64,000 bases of DNA from Oscillospiraceae bacterium (GTDB lineage: Bacteria > Bacillota > Clostridia > Oscillospirales > Ruminococcaceae): the NCBI GenBank assembly GCA_028692035.1, contig JAQUYD010000001.1, forward strand, positions 124,001 to 188,000, written 5' to 3'. Below, one piece after another: positions 1-9,166 of the stretch. The notes below the pieces were generated by a model. That model was not told the DNA's origin. It saw only the letters and a list, made by a program, of their open reading frames with translations, and did not search any database. A program made the translations under genes and the position numbers. Every line of letters begins with the position of its first letter. Within the stretch, counting starts at the first letter, position 1.

Positions 1-738
1 CTTTTCTAGCTCTGGAATGCCATCCATTTCCTCTAACAATCTCCGGTTGATCTGCAAACAATATTCTACCGCATCAATTCCGTAAGAGAGGATCGTCCTG
101 CCCCAAACCGTTTCCGAAACCGGCATATGAGGATCATACATCTCTTTTTTTCGCTCTAGCCAATCTTCGTAAAACGGATGGGAACGGATGAATCCATACA
201 ATTTGAAAATCGTATCCGTCACACGGTTATCGTCTCGCCCGCCGGATAAAAGCTCTACCAGTGCAGAGAAACTGCCGTTCTGGTCGGCGGCGTAAAAAGC
301 CTCGACCGCCTGGGCTGCCGCCTCCTGCTGCAGCAGGGCCAAGCGGCTTTCATCTCCCAGCGAAAAATCCGCCGGGAGGGCCAGCTCTTCCGTATGTTGG
401 CTGATCAGATCCAGGCAAAAGGCATGAATCGTGCTGATGTGGGCCCGTTCCATTAAAACGCGCTGGTGGCGCAGGTGCTGGCTGTGCGGATTTTCGGCCT
501 GCTCCTGTGCCAGCCGCCCATCAATGCGTTGGCGCATTTCCCGTGCCGCCGCATTGGAAAAGGTCACGACCAACAGCCGATCCGCATCCACCGGATGGGC
601 CTCATCCAAAAGCATGGAAACCACCCGTTCCACTAAAACGGCGGTTTTCCCGCTGCCCGCTGCGGCCGAGACCAAAAGCGTCCCGCCGCGGCTTTGAATT
701 GCCTGCGCCTGTTGCGTTGTCCAGTGCTTCTCACTCAT
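1..738 (-). CDS. addA: ATP-dependent helicase/nuclease subunit A, N-terminal part (cut by window edge)
   Basis: N-terminal 246 codons of AddA, the UvrD-like helicase/nuclease subunit of the AddAB complex that resects double-strand breaks for RecA recombination in Firmicutes. A Q-motif (WTTQQAQAI, residues 6-14) is followed by the Walker A motif AAAGSGKT (25-32) and superfamily-1 helicase sequence (VTFSNAAAREM). The rest, including the C-terminal nuclease domain, lies beyond position 1. The ATG at 738 overlaps the addB stop by 8 nt, so addB-addA are translationally coupled. No break is visible in the frame that is present. Confidence 0.95.
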   Translation of the reverse strand, partial: MSEKHWTTQQAQAIQSRGGTLLVSAAAGSGKTAVLVERVVSMLLDEAHPVDADRLLVVTFSNAAAREMRQRIDGRLAQEQAENPHSQHLRHQRVLMERAHISTIHAFCLDLISQHTEELALPADFSLGDESRLALLQQEAAAQAVEAFYAADQNGSFSALVELLSGGRDDNRVTDTIFKLYGFIRSHPFYEDWLERKKEMYDPHMPVSETVWGRTILSYGIDAVEYCLQINRRLLEEMDGIPELEK

Positions 739-3700
739 CTTCCTCACCGCCGATCTTTTTGAAAAAGTCCTCTCGGGACAGATCTTCCCGGCGCCGCTGC
801 GGCCCGTCCTCTTCTCGGCTACAAATGCCTCGATAATCGCACCAAGCGCATAGGTCGAAATTTTTTTCCTCCAACGGCAAAGCCGGAATATCGCCGGACC
901 ATAGGGTCTTGGCCATCTGCTGCAACAGCGACTCCACATAGCGTTTGAGCCGGCCCAACTCTTCCAGCGAGGCAACCGAGGATTTGGCGTCGATCTGCCC
1001 ATCCTTGATCTTTGCCGGGATAAAAATGCCCGTACCGTCCGCTTCCATCCCCTCCAGCACCACTGGATCAGCCAGAAGCAGGCCGTTCATTTTCAGCACC
1101 TTTTTCTGCTCCGCCACCATTTGCTCTTCTCCCGCATGCCGGTCGGCGCTTAAAAATCCAGTTTTTCCCGGCATATATAGCACACCAGCCGGAACCGCCC
1201 CCGCCAACTGATCCTGCCCGTTCTGACAGATGGAAAACAAATATACCAGCATTTGCAGGTTAATTCCATAATAAATATCAGTAAAATCAAAGTTTTTCGT
1301 CCCTGTTTTGTAATCCACCACCCGGACATACCGCTTCCCCTGTTTTTCCATCACATCCACCCGGTCCACAACGCCCTCCACCCAGAGCCTGCCGCCGTCC
1401 GGGGTGGCCAGCTCTATGGGCGTGATCTGCGAATCCTTCGCGATGGGAAGTTCAAAGGCTACCGGTTCAAAATCGCAAACCGCAAATTCCATAGCCAGAT
1501 GGCAAATCAAGCGGACCAGCGTGTTTGCCATCCGGGTAAAAAGATATTTAAATCGGGCGCTTTTATCTGGTTCACCGCCCATAGCCTCTTGCAGGTAGTC
1601 GTCCAACGCTTGGCGTACCAGCCGGCGGCAATCCTGCTGCGTTAAGCTGCACAACGCCTTGCCGGGATATTGGGAGGTCACCTGCTGCAGCACATAATGG
1701 ACTACCGTTCCCGATTCCATCGGGGAAAGCTGGGCCTTCCGCGGCTTTTTCACCCCCAACCCCCGCTCACAAAAATAGGCAAAACGGCATTGGTGATACC
1801 GGTCCAATTTAGAGGGCGAGACCCGCATTTCCTTGCCAAACAGCGCTTTGGCTGTTTCGCCCGATTCCATGGAAAAGCGCTCGGGCCTGACAGGGCTTTG
1901 CATTCTCCAGTATTGCTGCGCATAGGGGCCCTGTTCCAGCAGAACGCCTAACGCCGCCGCATCTGGAAGGGTCTTGTCCACCATCCGGCCAAAAACGTTC
2001 AACGCCGTTTTCTGGTTGAGCGCGTAAAAAAGCGGTTCCTCTGCCGACGCTTTTTGACAGGAAACCTGCGAAAAAACGGAAAACACCTCCCGCACCATCA
2101 CCGACGGCGACAGCGGATTCCCTTCAGTGGATTCCTCCGTCCAGGACAAAAAAAGGCCGTCGCTGGCGCAGGTCATAGCCGCATAGGCAAAATACCGCTC
2201 CTCCAGCACCCGCAGCTCAAAAAGCTCCGTCAACGAAAGTCCCACAGCGCTCAGCTGCTCTCGTTCCCGCTCAGACAAGATCCCGTTCCGGCCCACCGGC
2301 GCGGGGAACAAATCCTCGTTCGCGCCGATGACAAACACATAACGGGGCGCATTTGGCCGAATCCGGTCAGCGGCGCCGATGGTGACCATATCCAACATTT
2401 GAGGAATCTGGCCCAGATCGGCGGTCAACAGGGTCAACCGCATCAACTCGCAATGGCGGGTCAGCGGATATGCCGTTTCCCCCAGCACCATTGCATATTG
2501 ATCCCACAAATCCATCATGCCGTCAAAAAGGCCCCGGGTGCTGTCCCGCAGGATGGCATCTTCGCCGTTGTCCTGCTGCTTGAGCCTCTCCAAAATACCT
2601 GCTTTTTTTAAATATTCATACAGTGCCAAAACCAATGCCCGGCCGGTGCAGCTGTGAATTTGATTTTGCAGCTCCATCAAGGGGCTTATCAGCCTTTGGC
2701 GCAGCCCCTCGATTTGATTGAGCTTTTGCACGTCCGACTCCCGCATTTTCCCGAATCCGGAGGGGTTCCAGCCAAAAGGCTCTTCCCAGCGGGCACCGCT
2801 GATATCCCAGACATAGGCGTATTCTTCCAGTAGCGCGATCTCTTCCAGTGAAAAATCCAACAGCCCCGTTTTGAGCAAATCGAACAGGTCGTCCCGCCGA
2901 AAATGGCCCTTTACCGCTTCCATCGAAGAAAGCACCGCGGCGGTTAGCGGCTGAGACGCCACATCAAACCGCTTGTCCATGAAATAAGGGATCTCATAGT
3001 CCGCAAAACTGGCGCGGATGGGCTGAACATATGGCTCCAAATCCCGCCCAATGACCACAATATCCTGGTACCGGCAGTTTTCCTCCCGCACAAGATGGGC
3101 AATCCGGGCCGCTACCCATTCCATCTCTTCATAGGGGTCCCGACAGCAAGTCAGCCGGATTCCATCAGCCGCCGCCTGCGGTTCCCGCAGATCCCGAAAC
3201 AAACTGCGCTCCAGCGCAGCCAGCGCCGGCGCATGAAAGCGCCGCTGCCCGGACAGCAGTACTGGCCGCTCCACCGGGACATTGTTTTTCCGCGCCAATT
3301 CCATCAACCGCGCCGCCGTCCTGCAGGCTGGCACAAAAATCCCGTACCCGTTCGACTGGTCGAACAGGCTATCGGTGCACAGCGAAAAGGTGACGGAAGA
3401 AGCGGTTTTCATCAGCTCCTCCAGCAGGGCAAACTCCCCTGCCATAAAGCCCTTAAAGGAATCGACAAATACGGCGTATTCTCCAAAAATCGGATTTCCC
3501 CGTAGCCGGTCCAGCGCATAGTCCAGCTGGCCCTTTTGTTCGCCAAACGAAACAGCCAGCAAATTGTCATAGGTTTCGTAGATCAAAAGCAGTTCATCTA
3601 TTTTTTCCACAAAAGAATGTTGTGTAAGGGTCCCCCGGGTGTCCCGCAGCATCTGCGGGCTGACGCCGACGACGCGAAACTCCTCCATCTGACGTGTCAG

Positions 3701-4054
3701 TGCCGCAATGGACGCCCCGCTACGGCCGCTGTTTTGATATCGCTTTAAAGAACCCTTTAGTTGTTCCAACGCCAGGTTCATTACAAGGTAATAAGCCGCC
3801 TCTCCGGCAGCCTGCTTAGCGGCCCCGCCCAGCTCACGGAAAATCCGGTCGCAAAGGCGGGTAAAGCTGTACACCTCCACCCGGAGCGCCGAAGCGGCAT
3901 CCAAAGCGCGACGGACCGCTTTTTCCATCTCAAAAGAATACTGCTCCGGTACCAACAGCAGCACCTTTTGCCCGGCACGGGCCGCCTTTCCGGCCTCTTC
4001 CAAAACATGGAACGTTTTTCCCGCCCCCGCTGTACCCAGAACCCAACGGACCAT
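731..4054 (-). CDS. addB: ATP-dependent helicase/nuclease subunit B
   Basis: AddB, 1107 aa, partner of AddA in double-strand break processing. The N-terminus has the Walker A motif GTAGAGKT (residues 7-14). The C-terminal RecB-type nuclease domain carries the AddB iron-sulfur arrangement: a cysteine pair near 755-761 (QCRFAYFC) and a closing C-x2-C-x5-C cluster near 1069-1079 (LCAWCDYRGIC). A nuclease motif (VVDYKTG) lies between them. Length is typical for the family. A GGAGG lies 7 nt before the ATG. A terminator hairpin sits just upstream, separating it from the kinase-like gene. It is the first gene of an addB-addA operon. Confidence 0.96.
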   Translation of the reverse strand: MVRWVLGTAGAGKTFHVLEEAGKAARAGQKVLLLVPEQYSFEMEKAVRRALDAASALRVEVYSFTRLCDRIFRELGGAAKQAAGEAAYYLVMNLALEQLKGSLKRYQNSGRSGASIAALTRQMEEFRVVGVSPQMLRDTRGTLTQHSFVEKIDELLLIYETYDNLLAVSFGEQKGQLDYALDRLRGNPIFGEYAVFVDSFKGFMAGEFALLEELMKTASSVTFSLCTDSLFDQSNGYGIFVPACRTAARLMELARKNNVPVERPVLLSGQRRFHAPALAALERSLFRDLREPQAAADGIRLTCCRDPYEEMEWVAARIAHLVREENCRYQDIVVIGRDLEPYVQPIRASFADYEIPYFMDKRFDVASQPLTAAVLSSMEAVKGHFRRDDLFDLLKTGLLDFSLEEIALLEEYAYVWDISGARWEEPFGWNPSGFGKMRESDVQKLNQIEGLRQRLISPLMELQNQIHSCTGRALVLALYEYLKKAGILERLKQQDNGEDAILRDSTRGLFDGMMDLWDQYAMVLGETAYPLTRHCELMRLTLLTADLGQIPQMLDMVTIGAADRIRPNAPRYVFVIGANEDLFPAPVGRNGILSEREREQLSAVGLSLTELFELRVLEERYFAYAAMTCASDGLFLSWTEESTEGNPLSPSVMVREVFSVFSQVSCQKASAEEPLFYALNQKTALNVFGRMVDKTLPDAAALGVLLEQGPYAQQYWRMQSPVRPERFSMESGETAKALFGKEMRVSPSKLDRYHQCRFAYFCERGLGVKKPRKAQLSPMESGTVVHYVLQQVTSQYPGKALCSLTQQDCRRLVRQALDDYLQEAMGGEPDKSARFKYLFTRMANTLVRLICHLAMEFAVCDFEPVAFELPIAKDSQITPIELATPDGGRLWVEGVVDRVDVMEKQGKRYVRVVDYKTGTKNFDFTDIYYGINLQMLVYLFSICQNGQDQLAGAVPAGVLYMPGKTGFLSADRHAGEEQMVAEQKKVLKMNGLLLADPVVLEGMEADGTGIFIPAKIKDGQIDAKSSVASLEELGRLKRYVESLLQQMAKTLWSGDIPALPLEEKNFDLCAWCDYRGICSREEDGPQRRREDLSREDFFKKIGGEEDE

Positions 4055-4072
4055 GATTTTCCCTCCAAACCG

Positions 4073-4104
4073 AAAAACAGGGCTTGTAATTTCTCACAAG
4101 CCCT
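4073..4104 (-). terminator. Rho-independent terminator after the cytidylate-kinase-like gene
   Basis: A 9-bp inverted repeat (4079-4087 with 4096-4104, 8-nt loop) is followed on the minus strand by TTTTT. It separates the kinase-like gene from addB. Confidence 0.7.
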
Positions 4105-4273
4105 TGTTTGACAATCGCTCCAAAATGGCTATGCGGCACAGCCGCCCCAAAGGACAAGCTGTTTGGCCAGAATAAAAACAGTAGGTAAAATGGCCGGTAG
4201 CCGAAAAAACTCAACCGCCCATGACGAGGTCGGATCCGTGAGAAAATAGCTGCCGGTTATATAATATTCCCCG

Positions 4274-4903
4274 CTAGCCAAGCTTTGCTTTTTTACGGAT
4301 AAACGACGCCAAAAGCTCCGCTGTGTCGTCATATCCCAAAACAGAGGAATCCACCGAAAGATCGTAATTGAGTAGATCGTCCCACTTTTGGTTGGTATAA
4401 AAATAGTAATAGCTGGCTCTTGTCTTATCCGTCTTGGCAATCAGATCCTTCGCCTGTTTGACGTCCAGATGATAGAGTTCCATAATCCGTTTTTGGCGGA
4501 CCTCAAACGGCGCATGGACAAACAGATTGATGTGACAGGGATGATCGGACAGGATATCGTCGGCGCAGCGCCCAATGATGACGCAGCTTTTTTCTGCCGC
4601 CTCTTTGCGGATGACATCTGCCTGAATGGCAAACAAACGGTCGTTGGTCAGCACATCCGGATAACTGAATGGCACCGCAAAATTTCCGTAAGCCGTAGCG
4701 GAAAGAGTATAAAGATAGCTTTTTTCCGGCTTTTCATCGGCATGTTCAAACGCCTTTTCGCTGATGCCGCTCTTCTGCGCCGCCAGCGACAGCAACTCTT
4801 TATCCAAATAATCAATATCCAAGATTTGGGACAGCCGTTTTCCGATTTCACGCCCACCGCTGCCAAACTGCCTGTTGATGGTTACAACAAAAGGATTACT
4901 CAT
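4274..4903 (-). CDS. Cytidylate kinase-like family protein
   Basis: A 209-aa P-loop protein resembling the cytidylate_kin2 family, which is widespread in Clostridia and poorly characterised. It starts SNPFVVTINRQFGSGGREIG; the glycine-rich loop GSGGREIG replaces the usual GxxGxGK(S/T), as is normal for this family. A central IIGRCAD stretch and a QKRI segment fit a nucleotide-kinase fold. The ATG at 4903 is preferred because AGAAGGGGGG lies just upstream; a longer frame to 5014 lacks such a site. It has its own promoter and terminator, so it is probably monocistronic. The substrate cannot be deduced from the sequence. Confidence 0.8.
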   Translation of the reverse strand: MSNPFVVTINRQFGSGGREIGKRLSQILDIDYLDKELLSLAAQKSGISEKAFEHADEKPEKSYLYTLSATAYGNFAVPFSYPDVLTNDRLFAIQADVIRKEAAEKSCVIIGRCADDILSDHPCHINLFVHAPFEVRQKRIMELYHLDVKQAKDLIAKTDKTRASYYYFYTNQKWDDLLNYDLSVDSSVLGYDDTAELLASFIRKKAKLG

Positions 4904-4952
4904 CAATGATTCCCCCTTCTGAAGATTGGGTTCAAAGCCTTTCTTCGTCTTT

Positions 4953-4980
4953 ATTATAGCACTTTTCCCTAAATTTACAA
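4953..4980 (-). promoter_or_regulatory. SigA-type promoter for the cytidylate-kinase-like gene
   Basis: Minus-strand TTGTAA (4975-4980), 16-bp spacer, TATAAT (4953-4958). It overlaps the histidine kinase stop codon and lies about 50 nt before the ATG at 4903. Confidence 0.6.
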
Positions 4981-6477
4981 GGCTTCTGTGCGATCCAATG
5001 GGAGGATAAACCAAAAATCGCTTCCCTTTCCCAGCTCACTTTCCACGCCAAACGCGGCGTCATGCATCCGCAGGACTTCCTGGACAATGGAAAGGCCCAG
5101 CCCGGTTCCGATCATTGCCCGGCGGTGGGGCGTTTTTTTGCTGTAATACCGCTCCCAGATGCTGTCCATCTCCTCTGGCGGGATACCCACGCCGTAATCG
5201 ATCACGTCAACGCGCACCTGCGAGGAGGTGACGCTCTGGCGCACCGTGACCTTTTTCCCTTCTCCGGTAAAGGATATGGCATTGTTAATCAGGTTATACA
5301 CTGCCTGGTCTATTTTGACCCTGTCAGCATATATATAAGCTGCGCCCTCTGCCTCAAATTCCACCGTATAGCCCTGTTGCTCCACGAGTTTTTGGTAGCG
5401 GGTCAAGGTTTCCTGAATGCTTTCTGTCAGGTTGAACCGTTGTTTCTCCAGCTTGCGCACCCCGGCCTCCACCTGGGACAGATCCAGTAAATCGTTGACC
5501 AAAAGATTTAGCCGCTGGGCCTCGTCAATGATGATCTGGATATTTTCAGCGGTATTTTCGCCGGGGATATCCCGCATCACTTCCCCGTAGCCGATAATCA
5601 TCGTCAGCGGCGTCCGCAGGTCGTGGGAGACGTTGGCCACCAGTTCCTTACGCAGGCGGTCCACCCTACCAAGCGCCTGGGCGGTAACATTTAATGTATC
5701 GCTGAGTTCTGTGATCTCCCGATACCCTTTTCCATTGAAAGAGACGTCGTAATTTCCGCGAGCCAGCTCTTTCGACGAACGGTTCATGTCCTCAATCGGC
5801 CTGGCGATAAAGCGAGACATCAGTACGCTCAGCACGCCCGCCAATGCAAAAAATAAAACTGCAATGCACACGATTTGCAGGCGCAGGGTTTGTACCGTTG
5901 CGTTCAGCGGCGTAATTCTGGCACCAATGCAGACCATCACCTGTGACCCGTCCGGCATTGTGGCCATTTGAAAATAGGATAGGCTTTGCTGGATCTTATC
6001 AAAGTTAAAAAAAGGTTTCCCTTTCCACTGCGGTTTAGGCGCTGTGAGGTCCTCCACCGATGTGGAAGAGTGCTCTTCCATCCCGACTCCATCTAACCCC
6101 TCAAAATACATCATTTTAGGGCTACCTTTGGCTAAAACCTTTTCAAAAAGGATTGCTCTGGCTGCCGTATCCATCTCCTGCAGAGAACAGTATTTAAACT
6201 TGCCGCTTTCCTGGAGCTGTTCCCCGGACGCGCCAATTAGGTGTACGCAAATATCGCCGGACTCGGTAACCCGGTTCAGCAATTCGTCTAAATCATTGTC
6301 ATTGATATTTTCCACAATCGTCTGGCTATAGTTGCGGACTTCGCTTTCCTTGATCAGCCGGTAGAAGGCGTCTAGAAAGACCGTTTGAAACAGCCATAAA
6401 ACGATCAGGATAGAAACGGAAAAAACGGCAAGACACGAAAAGATCTTGCCTTTTACACTAATCTTTCCCCAGCGCAA
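4975..6477 (-). CDS. Two-component sensor histidine kinase
   Basis: A 500-aa membrane sensor kinase. TM1 lies near residues 11-35, an extracytoplasmic sensing region of about 160 aa follows, then TM2 (about 199-222) and a HAMP linker. The HisKA phosphoacceptor motif is NVSHDLRTPL with His near 282, followed by a HATPase domain with an N-box (NLINNA), a G1 box (DYGVGIP) and a G2 box (GTGLGLS). The frame begins at TTG 6477 and overlaps the response-regulator stop by 20 nt, so the pair is co-translated. The TTG start has no strong RBS nearby, so the exact start is uncertain. The signal is unknown. Confidence 0.92.
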   Translation of the reverse strand: MRWGKISVKGKIFSCLAVFSVSILIVLWLFQTVFLDAFYRLIKESEVRNYSQTIVENINDNDLDELLNRVTESGDICVHLIGASGEQLQESGKFKYCSLQEMDTAARAILFEKVLAKGSPKMMYFEGLDGVGMEEHSSTSVEDLTAPKPQWKGKPFFNFDKIQQSLSYFQMATMPDGSQVMVCIGARITPLNATVQTLRLQIVCIAVLFFALAGVLSVLMSRFIARPIEDMNRSSKELARGNYDVSFNGKGYREITELSDTLNVTAQALGRVDRLRKELVANVSHDLRTPLTMIIGYGEVMRDIPGENTAENIQIIIDEAQRLNLLVNDLLDLSQVEAGVRKLEKQRFNLTESIQETLTRYQKLVEQQGYTVEFEAEGAAYIYADRVKIDQAVYNLINNAISFTGEGKKVTVRQSVTSSQVRVDVIDYGVGIPPEEMDSIWERYYSKKTPHRRAMIGTGLGLSIVQEVLRMHDAAFGVESELGKGSDFWFILPLDRTEAL

Positions 6478-7141
6478 AACGGTAGCCTACCCCCCGTAGC
6501 GTTACAATGCCAGCACTACACGGTCCCAGGCTTTTCCGTAAAAGCTTGATGTGCGTATCCAGCGTTCTTGCATCGCCGTAATAATCGTACCCCCATACTT
6601 CGTTGATCAACTTTTCTCTTGTCAATGCGATCCCGCGGTTTCGCACCATATAAAAAAGCAGATCGTATTCCTTGGGCGACATCTCTACCGGCTTATCGTT
6701 TACATAGACCATCCGACCAGTGAAATCCACCGTGAGCCCTTCGCACTGGTAGATTTCTTTCTTTTTTGCCATTTCACCGGCCGCACAGCGTTTGAGTACC
6801 GCCTGGATGCGGAGCATCAGCTCTTTGGGCGAAAAAGGTTTGACCACATAATCGTCAATCCCCAGCCGAAAGCCATAGATCTTATCGTATTCTTCGCCGC
6901 GCGCCGAAAGCATAATGATCGGCACGTCCGAAAAATCTTTGATTTTTGTACAAGCCGTAAGGCCGTCCATCCCTGGCATCATAATATCCATGACGATTAA
7001 ATCAAACGCGGTAGAGCGGCACATGCTGACCGCCTGCGCGCCGTCAGAGGCTTCTACTACCTCGTACCCCTCAAAATTTGCATATTTGACGATTAGTTTC
7101 CGGATATTGGCCTCGTCGTCTACCACCAGAATTTTGTACAA
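6458..7141 (-). CDS. OmpR/PhoB-family response regulator
   Basis: A 227-aa DNA-binding response regulator and partner of the downstream kinase. The receiver domain has the acidic pair D8/D9, phosphoacceptor D52 (VMDIMMPGMDG) and K101 (VVKPFSP). The C-terminal winged-helix domain reads SPKEYDLLFYM ... NEVWGYDYYGDARTLDTHI ... RGVGYRF. A TTG at 7141 is chosen because the conserved YKILVVDDE begins right after it and AGAGGGAG sits a few bases upstream. The frame stays open to 7246, but that extension does not look coding. Two inverted repeats just upstream may be operator sites. Confidence 0.92.
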   Translation of the reverse strand: MYKILVVDDEANIRKLIVKYANFEGYEVVEASDGAQAVSMCRSTAFDLIVMDIMMPGMDGLTACTKIKDFSDVPIIMLSARGEEYDKIYGFRLGIDDYVVKPFSPKELMLRIQAVLKRCAAGEMAKKKEIYQCEGLTVDFTGRMVYVNDKPVEMSPKEYDLLFYMVRNRGIALTREKLINEVWGYDYYGDARTLDTHIKLLRKSLGPCSAGIVTLRGVGYRFALGKD

Positions 7142-7181
7142 TGCACTCCCTCTCTTTCCGTGTCCCCTTTTCCCGTTCCAA

Positions 7182-7233
7182 GCTATATTTATAATCAATA
7201 TAGCAGGTGATTGTGTTGATTTCGTGACGAAAT
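7182..7233. promoter_or_regulatory. Two inverted repeats upstream of the two-component system (candidate operators)
   Basis: GCTATATT (7182-7189) and AATATAGC (7197-7204) form 8-bp arms around a 7-bp AT-rich core. Farther upstream, ATTTCGT-G-ACGAAAT (7219-7233) is a perfect palindrome with 7-bp arms. Both lie within 95 bp of the response-regulator start. Autoregulatory binding is an inference. Confidence 0.4.
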
Positions 7234-7246
7234 ATTTAAAAACCAT

Positions 7247-7286
7247 AAAAAGTCCACCCGAAGGCCGCCAAAAGGCTCCGGGTGGA
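7247..7286 (-). terminator. Rho-independent terminator of the ABC importer operon
   Basis: TCCACCCG (7253-7260) pairs with CGGGTGGA (7279-7286), and TTTTT follows on the minus strand. It is placed right after the substrate-binding protein gene. Confidence 0.75.
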
Positions 7287-7314
7287 TGTTATTAGCCAAA
7301 GGGGAGCAATGCCC

Positions 7315-8316
7315 TTATTTACCCGCCTTTTCCGCAAAAGAATTGTTGATGATCTCCGAAAAAGGAGCTGTTTTTTCCAATTCGCCCGCCTGCTGCATCA
7401 CCGTCTGCAGCTTTTCAAACGCAGCTTCTTTCATGACCGGGTCGGCGCACCACGCTTCGATATCCTTGTAGTTTTGTACTACCGTTTTCAATGTTTCCAG
7501 ATCAGTATCCGGAAAAGAAGGCTGGATGATTTCGGCCACTTCTTCCGCCGTATGTTCCTGCACCCAAGTAAGGCCCTTAGCGATAGCGTTGGTAAAACCT
7601 TGGATCAACTTTTCATTTTTGGCGATGAAACTTTTTTGGGCAAAATAAGCGGTATACGGGATCTCGCCGCTTTCAGCCCCGACCGACGCTACAATGTATC
7701 CGGTTCCCTCCGCCTCCAATGCCGAGGCGGTGGGCTCGAACAGCGCTACATAATCGCCAGAGCCGCTGGTAAAGGCGCCTGCCATCGCCGAGAACTGGAT
7801 GCTGTCGTCAAAAATCACATCGACGCCAGGGGTCAACCCATGCTGCTTAACCACATATTCCAGCGTCATATAAGGCACGCCGCCCTTTCGCCCAGGCAGC
7901 AAATTCTTGCCCTTGAGCTGCTCCCAGGTGAAATCTTCGTCCGGCTCCCGTGCCAGGATGAATGCGCCGTCACGCTGGGTCAGCTGGGCAAAAACCTGCA
8001 TATAATCCTCTTTGCCCTCGTTGTAAACATAGATACACGCCTCCGGCCCGGCAAAGCCAATATCCACGCTGCCGGAAAGCACGGCGGTCATCACTTTGTC
8101 GGCCCCCTGTCCGTTGCTCAATTCCAGTTCCATGCCTTCCGCTTCAAAATAGCCCAGGTTGATGGCTGCATACTGCGGCGCGTAAAATACCGAATGGGTC
8201 ACCTCGCTGACAGTGACCTTCTGCAATTTTTCTTGTGCGCCGCAGCCGGAAAACAGTCCCAACACCAGCAGGGCCGCGCAGAACAGCGGCAGCAAAATGC
8301 GCAGTCTTTTCTTCAT
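7315..8316 (-). CDS. ABC importer substrate-binding lipoprotein, NMT1/SsuA-type
   Basis: A 333-aa lipoprotein: the signal peptide ends in the lipobox LFSGC with Cys25 as the lipidation site. The mature part has the NMT1/THI5/SsuA-like fold signature (SVFYAPQYAAINLGYFEAEGM near residues 42-62, then a VDIGFAGPEA segment). This family binds small organic ligands such as HMP/thiamine precursors, sulfonates, taurine or nitrate; the ligand here cannot be read from sequence. It is the last gene of an ATPase-permease-binding protein operon, with 19 nt after the permease stop, and is followed by a terminator. Confidence 0.88.
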   Translation of the reverse strand: MKKRLRILLPLFCAALLVLGLFSGCGAQEKLQKVTVSEVTHSVFYAPQYAAINLGYFEAEGMELELSNGQGADKVMTAVLSGSVDIGFAGPEACIYVYNEGKEDYMQVFAQLTQRDGAFILAREPDEDFTWEQLKGKNLLPGRKGGVPYMTLEYVVKQHGLTPGVDVIFDDSIQFSAMAGAFTSGSGDYVALFEPTASALEAEGTGYIVASVGAESGEIPYTAYFAQKSFIAKNEKLIQGFTNAIAKGLTWVQEHTAEEVAEIIQPSFPDTDLETLKTVVQNYKDIEAWCADPVMKEAAFEKLQTVMQQAGELEKTAPFSEIINNSFAEKAGK

Positions 8317-8335
8317 GATGATACTCCCTCCAAAG

Positions 8336-9166
8336 TCAATTTTTATGGCTCATTTTACGGGTCACAAATCGTTCGGCAATCACCACCGACTGATATAACA
8401 ACGCGGCGACGATTGCGAGGATCACAACGCTCGTCATAACCAGATCCAATTTAAAGACCTGGCCACCATAAACAATCAAGTATCCCAGCCCTGCTTTTGA
8501 GACCAGGAATTCCCCCGCGATGACCCCAACCAGCGAAAGGCCGATATTGACCTTCATCGAGTTAAAAAGCGTGTGCAGGTTTGAGGGCATCACGATTTTC
8601 GTAAACTCCTGCCGTCGGTTGGCGCCAAAAGTCTGTGCCATCCGAATCGTTTCTTCATCGGTGTTTAAAAAACCATTGAGCATCTCCAACACCGTAACAA
8701 TCAAAGAAATCGCCAGCGCCATCACGATAATCGCCTGCATCCCAGCGCCCACCCACACGATAAAAACCGGCCCCAATGCGATTTTAGGCAGCGCGTTGAG
8801 CACCACCAAAAAGGGCTCGCAAATGCGGGACAGGGTATCGGACCACCACAAGAGTACCGCCAGGCCAACGCCTAGTGCCGTTCCGAGCAAAAAACCTACT
8901 AGCGTTTCCATGCAGGTTACGCCCAGATGGGTCAAAAGCCCATTTTCGCTCAAGTTCAACAGTGTTTTTACCATTCTGGAAGGCTGGCTCATAATAAAGC
9001 TGTCGATAACCCCGACGTTGGCCAGGATCTCCCACAGGGCGATCAGCACAATCACCACCGAGATTTGCACTGCCCTGACGACATATTTTTTCCGCTTCTG
9101 TTTTTGCAGATAGGCGGCTCTCTCCTTTGAGACCGGCTTTTCCGCCGGTTGATTATACATGAACAT
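8336..9166 (-). CDS. ABC importer permease, SsuC/TauC-type
   Basis: A 276-aa BPD-type permease with about six membrane segments. It has the EAA-loop sequence typical of the SsuC/TauC/ThiX group (MAQTFGANRRQEFTKIVMPS). The cytoplasmic N-terminus is rich in Lys/Arg before TM1 (about 31-50). The start at 9166 lies within the last codons of the ATPase gene (14-nt overlap), showing translational coupling. It forms the channel for the binding protein encoded downstream. Confidence 0.9.
   Translation of the reverse strand: MFMYNQPAEKPVSKERAAYLQKQKRKKYVVRAVQISVVIVLIALWEILANVGVIDSFIMSQPSRMVKTLLNLSENGLLTHLGVTCMETLVGFLLGTALGVGLAVLLWWSDTLSRICEPFLVVLNALPKIALGPVFIVWVGAGMQAIIVMALAISLIVTVLEMLNGFLNTDEETIRMAQTFGANRRQEFTKIVMPSNLHTLFNSMKVNIGLSLVGVIAGEFLVSKAGLGYLIVYGGQVFKLDLVMTSVVILAIVAALLYQSVVIAERFVTRKMSHKN

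Noticed and set aside
2054-2611. Long plus-strand frames inside addB and similar frames inside polC, groEL and other genes
   Set aside because: Antisense or shifted shadows of clearly coding genes, without ribosome sites or family motifs.
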